From NCBI RefSeq assembly GCF_019711355.1, contig NZ_CP081297.1, forward strand, positions 372,001 to 436,000: a stretch of 64,000 nucleotides of DNA, written 5' to 3'. Below are positions 15,421-23,541 of the stretch, piece by piece. The first letter of the stretch is position 1. Each line of letters begins with the position of its first letter. Below the pieces are notes generated by a model, which searched no databases, was not told the origin of the DNA, and saw nothing but the letters and a program-made list of their open reading frames with translations. The translations under genes were made by a program, and so were the position numbers. Source of the stretch: Qipengyuania psychrotolerans (GTDB lineage: Bacteria; Pseudomonadota; Alphaproteobacteria; Sphingomonadales; Sphingomonadaceae).

Positions 15421-16601
15421 TGCGGACTTTCATGGACGAGCGGAGCGCCCTTGCCAAGCAGGGCGGTGACGGCGCGGGAAACAGGTACGGGCGGCTTCCC
15501 GGAAAGGATGCGCACTTTGTCGAAGCCAGTCGAACGCGCGGCATAGAACCGCTCGATCAATGGCTCCGGCAACCGATAGAAGCGCTCGAACACGCGGTAT
15601 CGTTCCTCGGGAACAGCGGCATCGAAGAGCATCTTTCCCAGCAAGCGATAAAAACCGGTAGCACGCCAATGGCGATCGGCGCGGTTCGAGACGAACCGGG
15701 TAAGGCCTTCGCCCCCCATTTCCGCGGCCCCAGCGATGGCGAGTGCGTTTTCGACAGCGACAGGCATCGTATAGCTGGTCAGAGGGTGAACGAAGCCGCC
15801 CCTCGCACCGGCCAGAACGACTCCGGGAGTTTCGAGAGAAGCCCGGTATGCGCTGAAATCGCCGCCGGTAATGACGGGAAGGACGCCGGTTTCCTCGTGC
15901 AGGACGTGCGCATCCCAGCCTTTGTCCCGGCAATAATCGGTAATGCGTTCACGCAGCAGCTCCGGGTCGAGAGTGGCGCTATCGGCATAATACGTGTCCT
16001 CGACGAAGATTTCGTCGGGACCCATCGGCAATAGATAGATAAACCGGTACGCGCCCGGCTGATCGACGGTTGCATCCATGATGACTGGTCGCTCGATCCC
16101 GTGCGGGCGTTCTGTGCGCAGGTGCTGTCCAAGGAAGACCTGCCAACCGCCAGTGAGGTGCGGACTTGGTACGGCGTCGCGGCAGTCGATTACCGCTCCG
16201 GCCCTGATTTTCTCTCCGCTGACCAATTCCGCGCCGTCGGCAGCAAGCTGTGTCACGCGGGAACCGGTAAGAATGGCTTCCTGGGGAAGATCGCGGCGCA
16301 GCCTCGTATCGAAATTCCTGCTGTCCAGCGATCGATAATTGGCAGAAAGCTGGCGGGTATGTGCGGGAAAGCGGACTTCGTTGCCGCCGCTCCATGCGGT
16401 CATGGCAAAAGGTGCCATAAGCTCGGCTCCGGCTTCGCTCAGGTCGTTTTCGAACCAGCTCCAGCGGTGATTGCCGCCGTAGCTTTCGCCAGCTTCGATC
16501 AATGCGAGGGAAAGGGTCGGATGTGCACGGCGGATCGCAAGAGCGGTCAACCCTCCGGCCAGTCCTCCGCCGACAATCGCGATATCAAATGCGCGCCCCA
16601 T
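15417..16601 (-). CDS. crtY: lycopene beta-cyclase (CrtY type)
   Basis: A 394-aa flavoprotein of the bacterial CrtY family. It begins with FDIAIVGGGLAGGLTALAIR, followed by GESYGGNHRWSWFENDL (the family signature) and later YRFIYLLPMGPDEIFVEDTYY. Known reaction: cyclisation of both ends of lycopene to beta-carotene. It is the first gene of the crtY-crtI-log-crtB run and reads divergently from the OmpV/MipA gene. No crtZ hydroxylase or bacteriochlorophyll genes are in this window, so later pigment steps must be encoded elsewhere. Confidence 0.93.
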   Translation of the reverse strand: MGRAFDIAIVGGGLAGGLTALAIRRAHPTLSLALIEAGESYGGNHRWSWFENDLSEAGAELMAPFAMTAWSGGNEVRFPAHTRQLSANYRSLDSRNFDTRLRRDLPQEAILTGSRVTQLAADGAELVSGEKIRAGAVIDCRDAVPSPHLTGGWQVFLGQHLRTERPHGIERPVIMDATVDQPGAYRFIYLLPMGPDEIFVEDTYYADSATLDPELLRERITDYCRDKGWDAHVLHEETGVLPVITGGDFSAYRASLETPGVVLAGARGGFVHPLTSYTMPVAVENALAIAGAAEMGGEGLTRFVSNRADRHWRATGFYRLLGKMLFDAAVPEERYRVFERFYRLPEPLIERFYAARSTGFDKVRILSGKPPVPVSRAVTALLGKGAPLVHESPQ

Positions 16602-16668
16602 GGACAGATCGCTTACGGATGACAGCGCCCACCCGCAATCGCTTTAACCCTCAGCACCATCTATTCGA

Positions 16669-16693
16669 GGAACGTGCAGGCCTCCTGTCCGTT
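16669..16693 (+). promoter_or_regulatory. EcfG-type general-stress promoter for the OmpV/MipA gene
   Basis: GGAAC, 16 bases, CGTT: an exact match to the alphaproteobacterial EcfG consensus. It ends 31 bases before the start codon at 16725. Confidence 0.6.
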
Positions 16694-16724
16694 GGCGTGG
16701 TTGGACGAAACGAGGGCAATACCA

Positions 16725-17606
16725 ATGAATTTTAGAAGCATGATCGCCGCCACCGCATTCGCTTGTGGTCTGGCAACGCCGGTTTCCGCGCAGGATGTGG
16801 GCGAAGGCGATGTAATGCCCGCTGGCCCGCCAGAGACAGTGTTCGACGGCGATTTCCTTAGCGTGGGTGTCGGCGTTGCCTACAGCCCGAGCTATTCCGG
16901 CTCGGATGATTACAATTTCCAGGTTCTGCCGATCGTGCAGGGCTCGCTCGGCGGCGTCGATATCAATCCCCGTCCGGCAGGCTTGGCACTCGACTTTATT
17001 CCCGATCCGGACGAGGGCGTATCGTTTTCGCTGGGTCCGGTTTTCCGCATCAACGGCGATCGCAACGACATCGACAATATCGAAGACGATATCGTTGCTG
17101 CTTACGGCGAACTCGACACCGCAATCGAAGTCGGCCCGTCTGTTGGCGTGAAATTCCCCCAATTGCTCAACCGATACGACAGCTTGAGCCTCAACGTTGA
17201 TGCGACCTGGGATGTTGCCGGGGCACATGACGGTATGCGCGTAACGCCGAGCCTTACGTATTTCACACCGCTAAGCAGGGGGACTGCTGCGTCGCTTTCG
17301 TTCAGCACGACGTGGGTCGATGATAATTTCGCGGATTATTACTACTCGGTCCCGGCGACCAACACCTTGCTTGCCGCAGCAGAAGTGTTGCCCGGCTTCC
17401 AGGCAGAAGGCGGCTTCCAGAGCGTTGGTGCCAACCTGTTGCTGGCGCAGGACCTCAACGGCGATGTCACCGATGGCGGATTGTCGCTGATCGGGCTCGG
17501 CGGTTATTCCAAGCTGTTAGGCGATGCGGCGGACACGCCGTTCACCAGCATTCGCGGCAGCGATGACCAATTCTTCGTGGCGGTGGGCATCGGCTACACC
17601 TTCTAG
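16725..17606 (+). CDS. MipA/OmpV-family outer-membrane beta-barrel protein
   Basis: A 293-aa protein with a signal peptide (MNFRSMIAATAFACGLATP, cleaved after VSAQ). The mature part is a series of alternating polar and aromatic strands ending in GIGYTF, a C-terminal phenylalanine as in outer-membrane barrels. GVGVAYSPSYSGSDDYNF near residue 46 and the closing strands fit MipA/OmpV. Family members include a scaffold for murein enzymes and various osmo-regulated porins; the specific role is unknown. The start at 16725 is chosen by the signal peptide and the GAGGG upstream. The EcfG-type motif predicts stress control. A strong bidirectional terminator separates it from the convergent S9 peptidase. 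Confidence 0.82.
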   Translation: MNFRSMIAATAFACGLATPVSAQDVGEGDVMPAGPPETVFDGDFLSVGVGVAYSPSYSGSDDYNFQVLPIVQGSLGGVDINPRPAGLALDFIPDPDEGVSFSLGPVFRINGDRNDIDNIEDDIVAAYGELDTAIEVGPSVGVKFPQLLNRYDSLSLNVDATWDVAGAHDGMRVTPSLTYFTPLSRGTAASLSFSTTWVDDNFADYYYSVPATNTLLAAAEVLPGFQAEGGFQSVGANLLLAQDLNGDVTDGGLSLIGLGGYSKLLGDAADTPFTSIRGSDDQFFVAVGIGYTF

Positions 17607-17677
17607 CGGAAAACCGGGAGCCTCGCTCAAGCCCCGAATGTATCCGGCGCAGGCCTCATGCCTGCAAAAGTCTCAAT

Positions 17678-17733
17678 AAATGCGTAAGGCCCGCCATCTA
17701 CCCCTTGAGGTGGATGGCGGGCCTTCTGCATTT
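17678..17733. terminator. bidirectional terminator between the OmpV/MipA gene and the S9 peptidase gene
   Basis: A very long stem: AAGGCCCGCCATCTACC pairs with GGTGGATGGCGGGCCTT with a single G-U pair, and AAATGC/GCATTT extends it outward. The AT-rich outer arms serve as tails in both directions, fitting its place between convergent genes. Confidence 0.85.
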
Positions 17734-17756
17734 GCGATCTAATCGCAGGCTTGTCG

Positions 17757-19817
17757 TCAGTCGTCCGACTTACTCGTTCCGACTGTGCCGTCGGCGAGTT
17801 CCGGACGCGGAGCCGGCAATGCGGCATCGCGGTTCCCGGTCTTCAGATAGGTGTCGAACCACCGCATCATGCGCAGGTTGTAATCGTAGCGTGCGGCCGC
17901 CTTGCGGTTGCCGTGGCCTTCGCCCGGATACAGCACCAGGCGCACGGGGAGATCGGGCTTGCGCACCTTGATCGAACGATAAAGCTCGTAGCTCTGGCCC
18001 GGATCGACACGCGTGTCTTCTGCACCGTGCATGATCAGCAGCGGCGTGTTGGCCTTGTCGACATGGTAGACCGGCGAGACATCCAGCATCTTCTGCCAAT
18101 TGTCCCATGGCCAGGCGCGGCTGTGAACATTGTACATCTCGTACGGGATATCGGTGGTGCCGAATTTCGAAATTTGGTTCGAAATCCCGACGAACATGAC
18201 GCCAGCTGCGAATTCATCGCTGTAATAGGTGGAGGTCCAGGCGGTTGCGTAACCACCATATGATCCGCCTGTCACACCGACGCGGTCAGCATCGGCAATA
18301 CCGGCTTCGACCAGCGCCCGCTTGGCATCGACCAGATCGCGGAATTCGGGATCGGTGTAGCGGCCCTGATGCTGCTTGGAAAATGCCGTGCCATATCCCG
18401 TCGAACCGCGGTAATTCGGGAGGAACACCGCGTAACCTTGACCCGCAGCGACCTGTCCCGGCTTGGAATAAGCGGTCTGCCAGCCATTGCTGTCATGCGC
18501 TTCTGGGCCGCCATGGACGTTGAGGATCAGCGGGGCACCGCCGCGAGGGGCGCCGCCAACCGGCTCGATCAGCACGCCTTCGACTTGCTGACCGTCGGTT
18601 GCAGTGAAGGTGAATGCGCGCTGCTCGCCAAAGTCGATCTCAGAGAGCCAAGGGTTGTGCTGCGTCCAGCGCTGGAACGAACCGTTGTTCCAGACGAACA
18701 ATTCGGTCGGATGCTTTGGGCTGCTGGCTTCGACTGCAATCGTGTTGCCGCCTGCTTCGACGCTGCTGAGGATAAGGTCGCCGCCGTCATGCTCGTGGTC
18801 GATGCTGCCGTCGGCATTGTAGACCCGCAAAGAGGACTGGACGCCGGTGTGGATCACTGCCGCGAGCCGGCCATCGGGAAGCCATTCGGCATCCACCGCA
18901 GCCTCTGCCGCGCCAGCGTTGAGCGCGCGGTAAGAGCCGCTTGCCACATCGACGAGGTGCAGCGTGGTGTCTGCCGGGTCATTCATGTCGACACCGGCAA
19001 TCATGGACAGCTGGCGGCCGTCAGGTGAAACTTCGATGTCACCCAGTTTGCCCGGTGTTTTCACCACTGCGAGCACCTTGCCGCTGGACAGATCGATCAC
19101 ATGCGCTCGCTTGGAGGTATAGGCATCATCGATTTGCGGGGTCGGCGCGCTTTCGACAACACCCGTTGTGCCGTTTGAGGCAACCTTGAAGCCGCTGACA
19201 TAGCCGGGGATCGTGACTTTGGTCGGTTCGCCGTCGACTTCCGCGCCGATCTTCGCAGCGAACAAGCGATTGAGGCGCGCTTCTTCTTCATACACGATGG
19301 CGTTGAAACCGGCTTTGGACTGCTTCTCGCGGTCCTTGTCGGTTTCTGCCGCAGCCAGCATCCAGATGGCAGATCCGTCGGGTGCCCATGCATAGGAACG
19401 AACATCGGAATCCTTGACGGCTGCAAGCTTGCGCTGCGCGCCGCCGTCCACGGGGATGCCCCAAACGGCAGTGTCTTCGTCGTCGTCAGACCAGGTAAAG
19501 CTGACCATTCGGCCATCGGGCGAGAATGCAACGCCCGAAACGCTCATGTCGTCAGGCAGGAAGTCGCGGGCATTCATTGGCGCATAGGCCATCTTGAGTT
19601 GCTGTGACGTCGAACCGTTTTCCTCGCCTTCGGTCACGTCCGGCAGTCTGGCAGTGGTATAGGCGATCCGGCTTCCATCGGGCGAAACGGCCACAGTGCC
19701 GACGCTTTCGAGCGCGGCAACATCTTCAGGGGTCATCGGGCGTGCCTGCGCCTGTGCGGCGATGGAGGCGGTAGCGAGCAGGCCGGTGGCAACTGCAAGG
19801 CGACGAAGGGTATTCAA
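17757..19817 (-). CDS. exported S9-family (prolyl oligopeptidase-type) serine peptidase
   Basis: A 686-aa protein with a signal peptide ending AAQAQA, an N-terminal beta-propeller carrying TolB/DPP-like repeats (VSPDGSRIAYTT, FSPDGRMVSFTW), and a C-terminal alpha/beta hydrolase. The nucleophile elbow is GGSYGGYATAW (Ser about 527), with Asp in HGAEDTRVDP and His in YPGEGHGNRK completing the triad. This is the acylaminoacyl-peptidase/dipeptidyl-peptidase branch, acting on short peptides, probably in the periplasm. The start is TTG at 19817, supported by AGGAGAG eight bases upstream and by the complete signal peptide. It is divergent from the amidohydrolase gene. Confidence 0.9.
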   Translation of the reverse strand: MNTLRRLAVATGLLATASIAAQAQARPMTPEDVAALESVGTVAVSPDGSRIAYTTARLPDVTEGEENGSTSQQLKMAYAPMNARDFLPDDMSVSGVAFSPDGRMVSFTWSDDDEDTAVWGIPVDGGAQRKLAAVKDSDVRSYAWAPDGSAIWMLAAAETDKDREKQSKAGFNAIVYEEEARLNRLFAAKIGAEVDGEPTKVTIPGYVSGFKVASNGTTGVVESAPTPQIDDAYTSKRAHVIDLSSGKVLAVVKTPGKLGDIEVSPDGRQLSMIAGVDMNDPADTTLHLVDVASGSYRALNAGAAEAAVDAEWLPDGRLAAVIHTGVQSSLRVYNADGSIDHEHDGGDLILSSVEAGGNTIAVEASSPKHPTELFVWNNGSFQRWTQHNPWLSEIDFGEQRAFTFTATDGQQVEGVLIEPVGGAPRGGAPLILNVHGGPEAHDSNGWQTAYSKPGQVAAGQGYAVFLPNYRGSTGYGTAFSKQHQGRYTDPEFRDLVDAKRALVEAGIADADRVGVTGGSYGGYATAWTSTYYSDEFAAGVMFVGISNQISKFGTTDIPYEMYNVHSRAWPWDNWQKMLDVSPVYHVDKANTPLLIMHGAEDTRVDPGQSYELYRSIKVRKPDLPVRLVLYPGEGHGNRKAAARYDYNLRMMRWFDTYLKTGNRDAALPAPRPELADGTVGTSKSDD

Positions 19818-19848
19818 GGGCGACTCTCCTGTTAGTTCTCGTGGGGGC

Positions 19849-19876
19849 TACATAGCGATGAGGCCGCGAAGGGCAA
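19849..19876 (-). promoter_or_regulatory. sigma70-like promoter of the S9 peptidase gene
   Basis: On the minus strand: TTGCCC, 16 bases, TATGTA. The -10 ends 32 bases before the TTG start codon at 19817. Confidence 0.4.
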
Positions 19877-19938
19877 ACCGGGGCTTGCCGGAGATGGACC
19901 GCGCGGGCATCAGGCTTGTAACAAGAGGAGAGGACTTC

Positions 19939-21213
19939 ATGCGCAAACTGATCGCCGGCTTCACCGCCAGCCTGCTCGCCGCCGCTTCGCCGCTCGCGGC
20001 GCAAACGGTTGTCATTCACGCAGACGGTGTCGTCGTCGATGCCTCCAGCGCGCCGATAGGCAAGGCTACCGTGACAGTTTCAGATGGCCGGATCGTTAGC
20101 GTGGTGGACGGCTGGCAGGCGGTGCCAGAAGGCGCAGAGATGGTCCACCTCGAGGGCAAGACTCTCGTCCCCGGGCTTATAGATCTTCACACCCATCTTT
20201 CTGGCGATCCCAGCGGGGAATTCTGGCGTGCCGCAACGCAGCCGCCGGAATGGTACGCGCTGATCGGTGCGAAGAACGCGCACCTGACGGCTAAGGCAGG
20301 TTTTACCACGGTGCGCGATCTGGGCGCGCGGGGCGATCAGGTCATGCAATCGCTTCGCCGTGCAACGGAGGAAGGCGTCCTGCCAGGTCCGCGGATCGTC
20401 ACGTCGGGCCGCACAATCGCAATTGTCGGCGGGCACGGCGATATCAATGGCTTCCGCCGCGAGGTGAACGATGCGCTGGGAACATCCTTTGCGTGTACCG
20501 GCCCGGTCGAATGCGCGGAGAAAGTTCGCCTGGCGTCCAAATACGGCGCCGACCTGATCAAGATCACGGCCACCGGCGGCGTTCTCAGCCAGCAGGGCAG
20601 GGGCCTCGAGGCGCACTTCACGCTCGAGGAGATGACCGCGATTGTCGATACGGCCAAATCGCTCGGTCTGAATACGGCTGCGCACGCCCACGGCGCGCGC
20701 GGCATCGAACTGGCATCACGAGCCGGCGTCCAGACCATCGAACACGGCACCTATATTGACGAGCAGGCGGCCAAGGTGATGCGCGCAAACGGCACCATCC
20801 TTGTCCCGACATTGATGGCTTTCCAGGGCATCAAGGAGAACCTTGGAACAGGGTTCTACACACCTGTGGTCGAGGACAAGATCCGCTCCGTCAGTGCTTA
20901 CGCCGAAAGCATTGTCGAACGGGCGCGCAAATGGGGTGTCAAAGTCGCCTTCGGCACGGATGCCGGCGTATTTCCCCATGGCATGAACGCGGGCGAGCTT
21001 GCCCTGATGCGCAGCGGCGGGATGTCGAACCGCGAAGTGCTGGCCAGCGCCACTACCGATGCAGCTACCGTTCTCGGGATGCAGGATGAAATCGGCCGGA
21101 TTGCGCCGGGATTTTCGGCTGATCTGGTCGCGGTGGAAGGCAATCCGCTGGAGGATGTCACCGTGCTCGAAAATGCCGACTGGGTAATGGTGCGCGGCCG
21201 CGTCGTGGAATGA
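19939..21213 (+). CDS. exported metal-dependent amidohydrolase (imidazolonepropionase/prolidase-like)
   Basis: A 424-aa protein with a signal peptide (MRKLIAGFTASLLAAASPLAAQ). The metal-binding set of the amidohydrolase superfamily is complete: HTHL near residue 80, the carbamylated lysine in KITATGG, AHAHG, IEHG and FGTDAG. Members of this branch are often annotated as Xaa-Pro dipeptidases or carboxypeptidases; true substrate unknown. The start at 19939 follows GAGGAGAGGA and gives a proper signal sequence; in-frame upstream starts lie inside the divergent promoter region. It lies between two other exported peptidase genes, suggesting a peptide-scavenging set. Confidence 0.85.
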   Translation: MRKLIAGFTASLLAAASPLAAQTVVIHADGVVVDASSAPIGKATVTVSDGRIVSVVDGWQAVPEGAEMVHLEGKTLVPGLIDLHTHLSGDPSGEFWRAATQPPEWYALIGAKNAHLTAKAGFTTVRDLGARGDQVMQSLRRATEEGVLPGPRIVTSGRTIAIVGGHGDINGFRREVNDALGTSFACTGPVECAEKVRLASKYGADLIKITATGGVLSQQGRGLEAHFTLEEMTAIVDTAKSLGLNTAAHAHGARGIELASRAGVQTIEHGTYIDEQAAKVMRANGTILVPTLMAFQGIKENLGTGFYTPVVEDKIRSVSAYAESIVERARKWGVKVAFGTDAGVFPHGMNAGELALMRSGGMSNREVLASATTDAATVLGMQDEIGRIAPGFSADLVAVEGNPLEDVTVLENADWVMVRGRVVE

Positions 21214-21321
21214 TTTAACGGGCGATTGATCGAAGCGGGAATGGCGCCGGTCATTATGGGTGCTTGCCGAGGGGGCTGGGCAGGCATAGGTGCCTCGGCA
21301 CGTATTACAGGGATCACGAGC

Positions 21322-23142
21322 ATGACATTCTTCCGCCTTGCGCTGGCCGGCGCATCCGCACTTTCTCTTGCAGCTTGTGCGAATTACGCGCCTGTCGCCG
21401 ACACCCCGCCTGTCGCCGTCAGCGATGAGGTGAGTGCTCATGACGCGCTGTTCGCGGTTTTTGACGATGGGAATGAGCGCAGCCTCAAGCTCAACCCGCT
21501 GTCGGCGCTGTTTCGCGGCGACATGCGGTATGCCGACCGGCTCGGCGATTATCTGACTGACCGGTACAATGATGCCAGCCGGGCCGATGCCCAGCTGAAC
21601 CTGGCAAAGCTGGCGGAAATTGATCGCAGCGCGCTGTCATCGACCGACCAGATTGCTTACGATGTGTTCGAATACAACCAGCAGGAAGCATTGAAGGATC
21701 TCACACCGGAAATTCTCGCTGTCACTAATGTGCGTCCGGTCAATCACTTCGCAGGTTTTCACACGTTTTATCCCAGCTTCGCCAGCGGGCAGAGCGCTGC
21801 GCCGTTCGCCACGGTCGAGGATTACGAGAACAACCTGAAGCGCCACGAAGACTATGTCGCGATCACCGACCGTTCGATCGCGCGCTTTCGCGAAGGTATG
21901 GACAGCGGTGTGCTCGAAACACAGCTGACGATCGGCAATGTCATCAGCCAGCTCGATACGCAGTTGGCCATGGACATCGAGGAATCGCCGTTCTGGATGC
22001 CGGTGACCAATTTTCCGGATGATTTCTCTGCATCCGACAAGACGCGCCTTGAGGCCGAGTATCGCGCGAGCATTGGCGAAGTTTACGCGGCGCATGCGCG
22101 CTTGCGTGATTTCCTGCGCGATGAATATTACGCCGCCGCCCGCGAAAGCGTGGGCCTGGCCCAGATGAAAGGCGGCGATGCGCTCTACCGGCGCCTGATC
22201 GAAGGTACGACGACCCTTCCGCTGACGCCTGAATACCTCCACGATCTCGGCCTGTCCGAAGTCGCCCGGATCAAGTCCGAACTCGAAACGGTGAAGGCGG
22301 AAGTCGGCTTTGAGGGATCACTCAACGAGTTTTTCGATTTCGTGCGGACTGATCCCCGCTTCACCCCCGAAAGCCGCGAAGCGCTGACGCAAACATATTA
22401 CGATATTGGGAAGCAGGTCGACGAGAAGATCGATGACTATTTCTCGCTGACTCCCAAGACGCCGCTGGAGATCAAGCCATACGAGGAATACCGCGAAAAA
22501 TTCGAAGCGGGCGGTTCTTACCAGAGCGGCGCGGCCGATGGCTCGCGGCCCGGGACATTCTATTTCAACGCCTATGACCTGCCCAGCAGGCTGACGACGG
22601 GCAATGTCACCCTGTACCTCCACGAAGGCGCGCCGGGACATCATTTCCAGATCAGCCTCGCGCAGGAAAACGAATCCCTGCCGGACTTCATGCGCTATGG
22701 CGGGACCACTGCCTATGTCGAAGGCTGGGCGCTTTATTCCGAGACGCTGGGCTATGAAATGGGCTTCTTCGAGGACCCGTGGAATCGCTATGGCACGCTT
22801 CAGGACGAACAGCTTCGCGCCATGCGGCTGGTGGTTGATACCGGTCTGCATTCCAAGGGCTGGTCCCGCGATCAGGCGATCGATTTCATGCTCGATAACA
22901 GCGGCATGACACGCACTGAAGTCGTGGCAGAGGTTGAACGGTATATCGCGATCCCGTCACAGGCGCTTGCCTACAAGGTCGGTGCGCTGAAAATCCAGGA
23001 ATTGCGCAAACGTGCCGAAGACACTCTGGGTGAAGACTTCGATATCCGCACCTTCCACGCCCAGGTGCTGAACAGCGGCGGCCTTCCCCTGCCAGTGCTC
23101 GAATCCAAGATCGATCGTTGGATCGAGATGGGCGGGAAATAG
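21322..23142 (+). CDS. DUF885 lipoprotein, predicted zinc metallopeptidase
   Basis: A 606-aa DUF885 protein. The N-terminus MTFFRLALAGASALSLAAC is a lipoprotein signal with lipobox Cys19. The predicted metal site is HEGAPGHHFQ near residue 440, with the downstream glutamate in YVEGWALYSE. Families with this HExxxGHH arrangement are related to M32-like carboxypeptidases, but few members have been studied, so peptidase activity is inferred. The start at 21322 is fixed by the signal peptide; an upstream ATG in frame adds a non-signal leader. It follows the amidohydrolase by about 110 bases on the same strand. Confidence 0.82.
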   Translation: MTFFRLALAGASALSLAACANYAPVADTPPVAVSDEVSAHDALFAVFDDGNERSLKLNPLSALFRGDMRYADRLGDYLTDRYNDASRADAQLNLAKLAEIDRSALSSTDQIAYDVFEYNQQEALKDLTPEILAVTNVRPVNHFAGFHTFYPSFASGQSAAPFATVEDYENNLKRHEDYVAITDRSIARFREGMDSGVLETQLTIGNVISQLDTQLAMDIEESPFWMPVTNFPDDFSASDKTRLEAEYRASIGEVYAAHARLRDFLRDEYYAAARESVGLAQMKGGDALYRRLIEGTTTLPLTPEYLHDLGLSEVARIKSELETVKAEVGFEGSLNEFFDFVRTDPRFTPESREALTQTYYDIGKQVDEKIDDYFSLTPKTPLEIKPYEEYREKFEAGGSYQSGAADGSRPGTFYFNAYDLPSRLTTGNVTLYLHEGAPGHHFQISLAQENESLPDFMRYGGTTAYVEGWALYSETLGYEMGFFEDPWNRYGTLQDEQLRAMRLVVDTGLHSKGWSRDQAIDFMLDNSGMTRTEVVAEVERYIAIPSQALAYKVGALKIQELRKRAEDTLGEDFDIRTFHAQVLNSGGLPLPVLESKIDRWIEMGGK

Positions 23143-23297
23143 CCGGAATTTGATGCCTTATGCTGCTGGCTTGCCCGGACGAGGTGTGCCGTATCGGGAC
23201 GAGCGCAGTATGGCGATGCGTTTTGTCGGGAACCCGACGCCCGACTAGGGGGTATTACCGGGCAGGACGGTGGGAAAGTATTTCATGGAGGTAACCC

Positions 23298-23447
23298 ATG
23301 CCGAGCTTGTCCTTCCATAGCAGCCGCCCCGATCGGTGGGTGAAGCCGAAAGCTTATAGCGATGCGTCCCTTCGCTATCAGCAACACGGCAAGATCCTCC
23401 CGATGGAGCAGCCGGGCTTTTTTGCCCGCCTGTTCGGGGCTCGCTGA
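23298..23447 (+). CDS. 49-aa small protein of unknown function
   Basis: This frame starts at the ATG at 23298 behind a near-perfect ribosome-binding site (GGAGGT, seven bases upstream) and ends at a TGA at 23447, just before a strong terminator. The product starts MPSLSFHSSRPDRW, has the core KAYSDASLRYQQHGKILPME, and ends GFFARLFGAR. It has a mixed, non-repetitive composition, is basic and has no membrane segment. The spacing (RBS, frame, terminator) marks it as a true gene in what would otherwise be an empty 400-base gap. I do not know a named family; similar short proteins with this core appear familiar from sphingomonads, but I cannot confirm that. Confidence 0.7.
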   Translation: MPSLSFHSSRPDRWVKPKAYSDASLRYQQHGKILPMEQPGFFARLFGAR

Positions 23448-23478
23448 ACGGTTCAGTCTACAGGACACCCTGAAAAGG

Positions 23479-23514
23479 GAAGGGGCCGGAAGTCGCAAGA
23501 CTTCCGGCCCCTTC
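23479..23514. terminator. bidirectional terminator between the 49-aa gene and the symporter gene
   Basis: A perfect 16-bp stem (GAAGGGGCCGGAAGTC and its complement) with the loop GCAA, followed by TTTG on the plus strand and preceded by an A-rich run. It serves convergent genes on both sides. Confidence 0.85.
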
Positions 23515-23541
23515 TTTGTGCGGTGGTGGATGCGGAGAAGC

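Noticed and set aside
23228..23252. Possible EcfG promoter (GGAAC) before the 49-aa gene
   Set aside because: GGAAC is present, but the sequence 16 bases on reads GGGT, not CGTT, so there is no -10 match.
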